Positions 59,979 through 64,000 of a stretch of DNA of 64,000 nt are shown here, piece after piece. A program made the position numbers and the translations under genes. The number at the start of each line of letters is the position of its first letter. Position 1 is the stretch's first letter. Origin of the DNA: Camillea tinctor. Its lineage: Eukaryota > Ascomycota > Sordariomycetes > Xylariales > Xylariaceae. Where the stretch lies: positions 372,001 to 436,000 of the forward strand of contig MU394060.1 of assembly GCA_022578605.1 (NCBI GenBank), read 5' to 3'. The notes beneath the pieces were generated by a model, which was not told the origin of the DNA, made no database searches, and saw nothing but the letters and a program-made list of their open reading frames with translations.

Positions 59979-62900
59979 ATGACTGCTGTGGTAATACATC
60001 ATAATCATAGCGCCGATTCATTTCATCAGCAGCATCAGCAGCCGAGTCGTTTCTCTCCCACCGCATCTTCGTCATCGAAGACTCTCGGTCACCAATACTA
60101 GTACCTAAAACGGCACCACCACCACCAACAACGACGACAATAATAATAACAACAACAACAAGACCACTAACTCCCCCTCTTTCTCATATAATCTTAACAG
60201 CAGCAATAATAACCATAGTAATAATAATCCCGCTGTCGTTCCTCAGGCTTCGCGACCCGCACGCGACGATCCTCGTCCCGCATCCGTTGCCATGCCTTCG
60301 CGCCTCACCACCAACGGTGCCTCGGCCCTAGCCAGCCCAGTCCTTCCTCCGCAGCTCCCAAGGCTGCGGATATCCGAATCCACCAACGGACATGTAACCA
60401 GCGTTGCCGCCCCGGCCTCGGTCTCGGGCGATACGGATAGTAGGCCCCTAAGTGCACCTGGCAACGGCCAGAGACTCTCCATAGTCACCTCCTATGACGA
60501 TGCCGACCACGACTGGTCCCGAAGAGCTTCGAGACCCCAGCTTCTACGTTCGAGGAGTGAACATATCATGCGACATGAAGAGCCCGAACAGGCGGACGAC
60601 GAGATATACGAATGGGGTGCCCGTCATGGGTTTGAGGACCATTACCAATCCGAAGATATCATTTCTCAATTGGCCAACGTGAGTGGTATCTCGATTCAAA
60701 CCTCCCCCCGAATCACATGTGTTTCCCTTCCTTGTCTGGGTCACGCCACCATTTCTGGGGTCAAGGACCCTTGGGTACCCAAACCAGCGCTTGGGCATCA
60801 CCTTGCCATTCACCACTGCCGCCAGTGCGCGGCCCGCTCCCCTTCCCCCCTGGCACGTCTACCTATACGCTTGACTACGTGTTGTGCGTGTTGGCCGTGT
60901 TGGCCGTGTTGGCCGCATTTCACACAGCACACGCCGGCATAATCTCTCTATTTCCTATTCGTCTTCCGTCTGCTAGCCACTCAGGAAAGCCTTGCTAACC
61001 CGGTATGCAGAACTGGTACATGTACTATACCGACAAGCGCCATGAAACGACCGGCCAGCCCAAGGCGGCCAACTACGAGATCGAGGATTGGCGCATGCGA
61101 GATCGCTTGAAGACCGTCTCGGCTGCGCTAGCTGTGTGCCTCAATATAGGAGTTGAACCCCCTGATCAGTTGAAGACCAACCCCGGAGCAAAGCTTGAGG
61201 CTTGGCAAGATCCCTTCGTGCCCCCCGCGACCAAGGCATTGGAGACTATTGGCAAATCTTTGCAGGCACAGTATGAGAACATCTCGCTACGTACAAGATA
61301 TAAGCAATACCTAGACCCGTCCGTCGAAGAGACCAAGAAGTTCTGCATCTCCCTCCGGAGAAATGCTAAGGATGAACGTGTTCTGCTGCACTACAATGGC
61401 CATGGAGTTCCCAAGCCAACCGCCTCCGGCGAGATATGGGTCTTCAACAGGAATTACACGCAATATATCCCCATATCCTTATATGACCTCCAGCAGTGGC
61501 TTCAGGCACCTACCATTTTTGTGTGGGACTGCTCCGAGGCAGGTAACATCTTGAGTAATTATCATCGATTTGTCGAGAAACACGAGGAGGAAGAAGAGAC
61601 AGCGGCGGCAGCTGATCCCAACTACGAGAAAGTCAAGTTCCGTTCCTACCTTCACTTGGCTGCATGTGCCGTGAAGGAGAACCTGCCGACAAATCCTCTC
61701 CTGCCGGCTGATCTTTTCACAGCCTGTTTGACAACGCCAATCGAAATGGCTTTATGGTTCTTCGTCTTACAGAACCCCCTAAAGACAAATTTAACACCAG
61801 AGCGAGCTAAAAAGCTTCCTGGTCGCCTACAGGAACGGCGGACACCGTTAGGAGAACTGAATTGGATATTTACTGCCATTACTGATACCATCGCCTGGAC
61901 ATCTTTGCCTCGACAACTGTTCCGCAAGTTTTTCCGGCAAGATCTTATGGTCGCTGCTCTTTTCCGGAATTTTATTTTGGCCCAGAGGATTATGACAGTT
62001 TACGGTTGCCATCCTCAGTCTTATCCTGAGTTGCCAGATACCCATCAGCATCCTCTTTGGGAGAGTTGGGACTTAGCGGTTGATTTAGCTCTGGCGCAAC
62101 TACCGATGCTCGAGAGGAAGGAGAGCGAGGGTATTGAGTATGAATATCAAAGTTCTACTTTTTTCACCGAACAGTTGACCGCCTTTGATGTCTACCTTGC
62201 GCGAGGGGATGCTATGTTACAGAAACCACCTGAACAGCTTCCAGTGGTACTCCAGGTGTTGCTTAGCCAGCAACATAGAGTCCGGGCCCTGATCCTGCTA
62301 GGCAGATTCTTAGATCTCGGTCCGTGGGCAGTTCAGCTTGCTCTTAGCATTGGTATCTTCCCCTATGTCCTCAAGCTCCTTCAGTCCGCCGCTGCGGAGT
62401 TGAAGCCCGTCATGGTCTTCATTTGGACCCGGGTTCTGGCTGTAGACATATCATGCCAGCCGGATCTTATCAAGGATAGCGGCTATAATTACTTCGCTTC
62501 CATCCTGAAGCCGTCTGAGGGACTACCTGTCGCCAACTCTGACGAGCATAAGGCAATGTGTGCCTTCGTTATTTCCATGCTCTGCAAAGGCTACAAGCCT
62601 GGCCAGGGCGTATGCAACCAGACGGATATTATGTCGTATTGCCTTATGCACCTTAAGAACGAAGAAAACGTGCTTCTTCGCCAATGGGCTTGCCTTTGTA
62701 TCAGTCAATTATGGCATGATCTTCCCGAGGCAAAATGGAGGGGTATCAGGGAGAATGCGCCAATGAAACTATCTAGCCTAGCTAAGGATCCATGTTGTGA
62801 GGTCAGAGCTGCGGTAGTTCATGCTATGACCACATTCCTCGGCATTCCTGATTTGACTGATGAAGTGGCGCGTATCGAGGAATCCATTGCCTGGACATTG

Positions 62901-64000
62901 CTTGACATGGCAAATGATGGAAGCCCCCTTGTTCGCAAGGAGTTACTAGTTTTCCTTTCACATTTCGTCCTCCGCTACGAGAACAAGTTCATCGTCACGG
63001 CCTTCGAACAGTTGATTGAGGAAAAGGAGTATTCGCTTCATCCCCCTAAGGACGATGGGATGGACCACAGGATGGGCTTGCACTATGCCCGACCCGAAAA
63101 TCGCAATCCAGATGGGACAATCATGGCGACAGCCCACGGGCTGTCTTTCAACACGGTATTTGCTGCGTGCTGGAAACATATCCTGATACTTAACGTCGAT
63201 CCCCACCCTGAAGTCCAACGAGACGCAACAATCATTGTCGACTATGTTCATCACGCTCTTCTCATGTCTGCTCCAGGGTTCTATGCGCAGAGTCTTGTAG
63301 ATGACATCCAGAAGCGCGCTCGACGTGCTCGGGGTCACAGGAAGCAGTCTTCTATGTCGCGAAATAGCGTTGTGGGCGCGCCGGCTTCTGATAGTCTTGC
63401 ACCGGAACCGTCTCCTGGTCTTTTGAAACGGACGGCTAGTTTACTTTTTCAACTGCCTAGCATGTGGACAGGTGAAGATAAATCTGCAAATCCATCACCG
63501 TTGCCCTCTCCTGAGGCCCCCCGTCACCCCTCCCAAAAGCTGCGCTACCCTGGTGAATGGAGCTCTCTTCCTGAACACGATGACCAAGCAAAGGCGCCAG
63601 CTCATTACAATATAGCTGATGAACCTGTTTCTGGCGGCTTCAAGGATCGCAATCTAGACAAAGTACCAACCTTGCCTTTGACGAGTACATTCCTAGACTG
63701 GTCGATCGAATATTTCCGCGAGCCCCAAATGAAGCCAAGCGAGGCTGAGGAGCCAGGCAGCACCGAATACAATGAACGGCTCTGGAGACGGTCTCGAAAT
63801 GAGAACATACTCCGTGAAACACAACCCCAGAAGCAGTATGCGGGCAGTCACAAGTGGAACAACCAGCTTTGTATTATGAACAATGGTGCACAACCGTCCA
63901 AGATGACGTTTCATCAGTTCGAGGACCATCTCGCCGTTGCAGACGAGGGCAACACGGTCTACATTTGGGACTGGAAACGACAAAGTAGGTTAAATCGTTT
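59979..64000 (+). CDS. kog1: TORC1 subunit Kog1/raptor (3' end outside window)
   Basis: Scaffold that binds TOR kinase and its substrates in TORC1 at the vacuole. Proposed exons: 59979-60100, 60201-60678, 61011-64000 (still open), giving 1196 residues of the N-terminal part. Residues 1-200 are Gln/Asn/Ser-rich. From residue 201 comes the raptor N-terminal caspase-like domain (NWYMYYTDKRHETTG, VLLHYNGHGVPKP, PTIFVWDCSEAGNIL), then helical HEAT-like repeats (about 620-960), a Ser/Pro linker, and the start of the WD40 propeller (EGNTVYIWDWKRQ). The large 332-nt intron (60679-61010) has a CTAAC branch site. The first exon is inferred from an in-phase junction (donor GTACCT is weak; acceptor TAACAG with a CTAAC site). 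If it is wrong, the start is ATG 60292. Confidence 0.92.

Noticed and set aside
60292..60942. 216-aa ORF as a complete protein at the start of Kog1
   Set aside because: The last 88 codons run through an intron (60679-61010); splicing joins it directly to the raptor caspase-like domain.

Overview
The window is nuclear DNA of a filamentous ascomycete (Pezizomycotina), probably a Sordariomycete. The evidence is short spliceosomal introns (40-100 nt, GTANGT donors, CTAAC/CTGAC branch sites), families typical of that group, and long gene-poor spacers rich in CCTACCTA/TAGGTAGG-type simple sequence. I assign the subphylum from general recognition, not from a search. No operons, tRNA, rRNA, CRISPR array or intact transposon could be supported.

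Layout. 0-3.6 kb: the 3' end of a Ser/Gln-rich protein and an orphan 431-aa protein with a Cys/His-rich head. 7.6-10.3 kb (+): an F-BAR/RhoGAP protein of the Rgd1 type. 11.9-12.5 kb (-): a small three-exon gene for an Asterix (UPF0139) ER membrane protein. 17.6-22.3 kb (+): Mediator subunit 12 (Srb8). 26.3-27.0 kb (+): a broken Mpv17/PMP22-family gene. 30.1 kb (+): a 54-aa secreted peptide gene. 31.9-33.1 kb (-): a GH17 beta-1,3-glucanase. 34.0-35.4 kb (-): a PQ-loop vacuolar transporter of the Ypq1/Stm1 type. 37.5-38.7 kb (+): an S1/P1 zinc nuclease. 39.9-40.8 kb (-): coding-like remnants of an unknown gene. 43.8-45.2 kb (+): a secreted protein with a conserved globular domain between Gln-Asn-Gly and poly-Asn tracts. 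50.5-55.1 kb (-): a Kelch/coiled-coil polarity protein (Tea1/Kel1). 60.0 kb to the window end (+): the TORC1 subunit Kog1/raptor, cut off in its WD40 part.

The genes are housekeeping or growth-control functions (TORC1, Mediator kinase module, Rho GTPase control, polarity marker, ER membrane-protein biogenesis, vacuolar amino-acid transport) mixed with secreted enzymes and small secreted proteins. They are unlinked single genes; I see no metabolite cluster or defence island. Two functional links can be inferred: Rgd1 and Tea1 both act in polarised growth and the cell cortex, and the GH17 enzyme acts on the wall they help build. Kog1 and the PQ-loop transporter both belong to nutrient signalling at the vacuole.

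Exon boundaries were worked out by hand from reading frame, GT/AG sites and family expectation. They should be checked against RNA data. I did not find a clearly new system; the points most worth a second look are the broken Mpv17 gene, the 54-aa secreted peptide, the low-complexity secreted protein, the remnant at 40 kb and the overlapping upstream ORF at MED12.
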